From the NCBI GenBank assembly GCA_039933315.1, contig JBDTOI010000224.1, positions 1 through 6,274 of the forward strand: a stretch of DNA of 6,274 bases. Direction: 5' to 3'. Source of the DNA: DASXRU01 sp039933315. Lineage in GTDB: Bacteria; Acidobacteriota; Blastocatellia; Pyrinomonadales; Pyrinomonadaceae. Made by a program: the position numbers and the translations under genes. Numbering within the stretch: the first letter of the stretch is position 1; every line of letters begins with the position of its first letter. Positions 6,007-6,274 of this stretch are shown here, piece by piece. The notes under the pieces are model-generated. The model did not search any database. It was given only the letters and a program-made list of their open reading frames with translations, and was not told the DNA's origin.

Positions 6007-6237
6007 AACCCCAACGGGGTTATGTCCTCCAGCCCAGGGTTGCCGCTGCGGCTACCCTGGGTACAGGTTTGAAATGGCCAATCTCAACCCCAACGGGGTT
6101 GTGTCAATTCGCCATGAGCGTTGCACCCAACGAGCGTCGGCACAACCCCGTTGGGGTTGGAAATACTTGCCTTAATCGCTTCCCCAGGGTAGCCGAGGCG
6201 GCAACCCTGGGCTGGAGGACATAACCCCGTTGGGGTT
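6007..6237. repeat. 231-bp nested palindrome with four AACCCC/GGGGTT mini-hairpins
   Basis: The outer arms 6007-6061 and 6183-6237 are 55 bases each and pair at 53 positions. The inner arms 6086-6103 and 6141-6158 are perfect 18-mers. Outer and inner pairs share the same centre (6122), and the unpaired spacers on the two sides are both 24 bases. Each arm carries the small hairpin AACCCCAACGGGGTT or its reverse complement, four copies in all. Each outer arm also contains an 8-bp hairpin, CCCAGGGT...ACCCTGGG (6033-6061 and 6183-6211). A 5-bp stem, CGTTG/CAACG (6119-6132), lies near the apex. There is no coding content. It could be a palindromic repeat element or a structured transcript. Confidence 0.85.
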
Positions 6238-6274
6238 CGACCTTTCACCTTCGCGTAGCGCGGTTTCCATCCTG

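Noticed and set aside
5873..6175. Open frame of 100 codons after hutF
   Set aside because: It overlaps the hutF end, has no ribosome binding site, and its second half is translated palindrome (repeated Pro/Asn/Gly from AACCCC units).
6007..6237. Four copies of a 15-base repeat that might suggest a CRISPR array
   Set aside because: The copies alternate in orientation about one centre and are spaced 79, 58 and 79 bases apart. CRISPR repeats are direct, longer and evenly spaced.

Overview
This 6.3 kb window looks like a piece of a bacterial chromosome of moderate GC. The gene content, and intergenic gaps filled with short palindromic repeats, suggest a soil Acidobacteriota genome, perhaps Blastocatellia. 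That assignment is an impression from gene and repeat style, not a demonstrated fact. No rRNA, tRNA, CRISPR array or transposase gene is visible.

Layout. At the left edge (1-242, minus strand) is the first 80 codons of an exported or membrane-anchored protein that runs off the window. Then comes a gene-poor stretch (243-1009) holding a leader with competing hairpins, a faint copy of a repeat seen further on, and a 157-bp element with inverted ends. Four genes follow on the plus strand: a 94-residue hypothetical protein (1010-1294), a D12-class adenine-N6 DNA methyltransferase (1487-2329), a secreted DUF885 putative zinc peptidase (2498-4294), and a HutF-type formimidoylglutamate deiminase (4398-5882). 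The last 390 bases have no gene and hold a 231-bp nested palindrome.

The genes do not form an obvious pathway. HutF belongs to histidine breakdown but has no other hut gene beside it here. The methyltransferase has no restriction partner. The DUF885 protein probably acts outside the cytoplasm on peptides. The plus-strand genes lie 103-192 bases apart, and each gap after 1294 holds a different palindromic element, so a single operon is possible but not evident.

The most interesting signal is inside the hutF-like gene. Two copies of a palindromic repeat, sharing a 25-base identical core, sit in the coding sequence in the same orientation and the same reading frame. They add about 20 residues each, ending in the shared peptide GALPDGRA. 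Both fall away from the metal-binding motifs and together account for the protein being about 40 residues longer than usual. This resembles the Rickettsia palindromic elements that insert into protein-coding genes.
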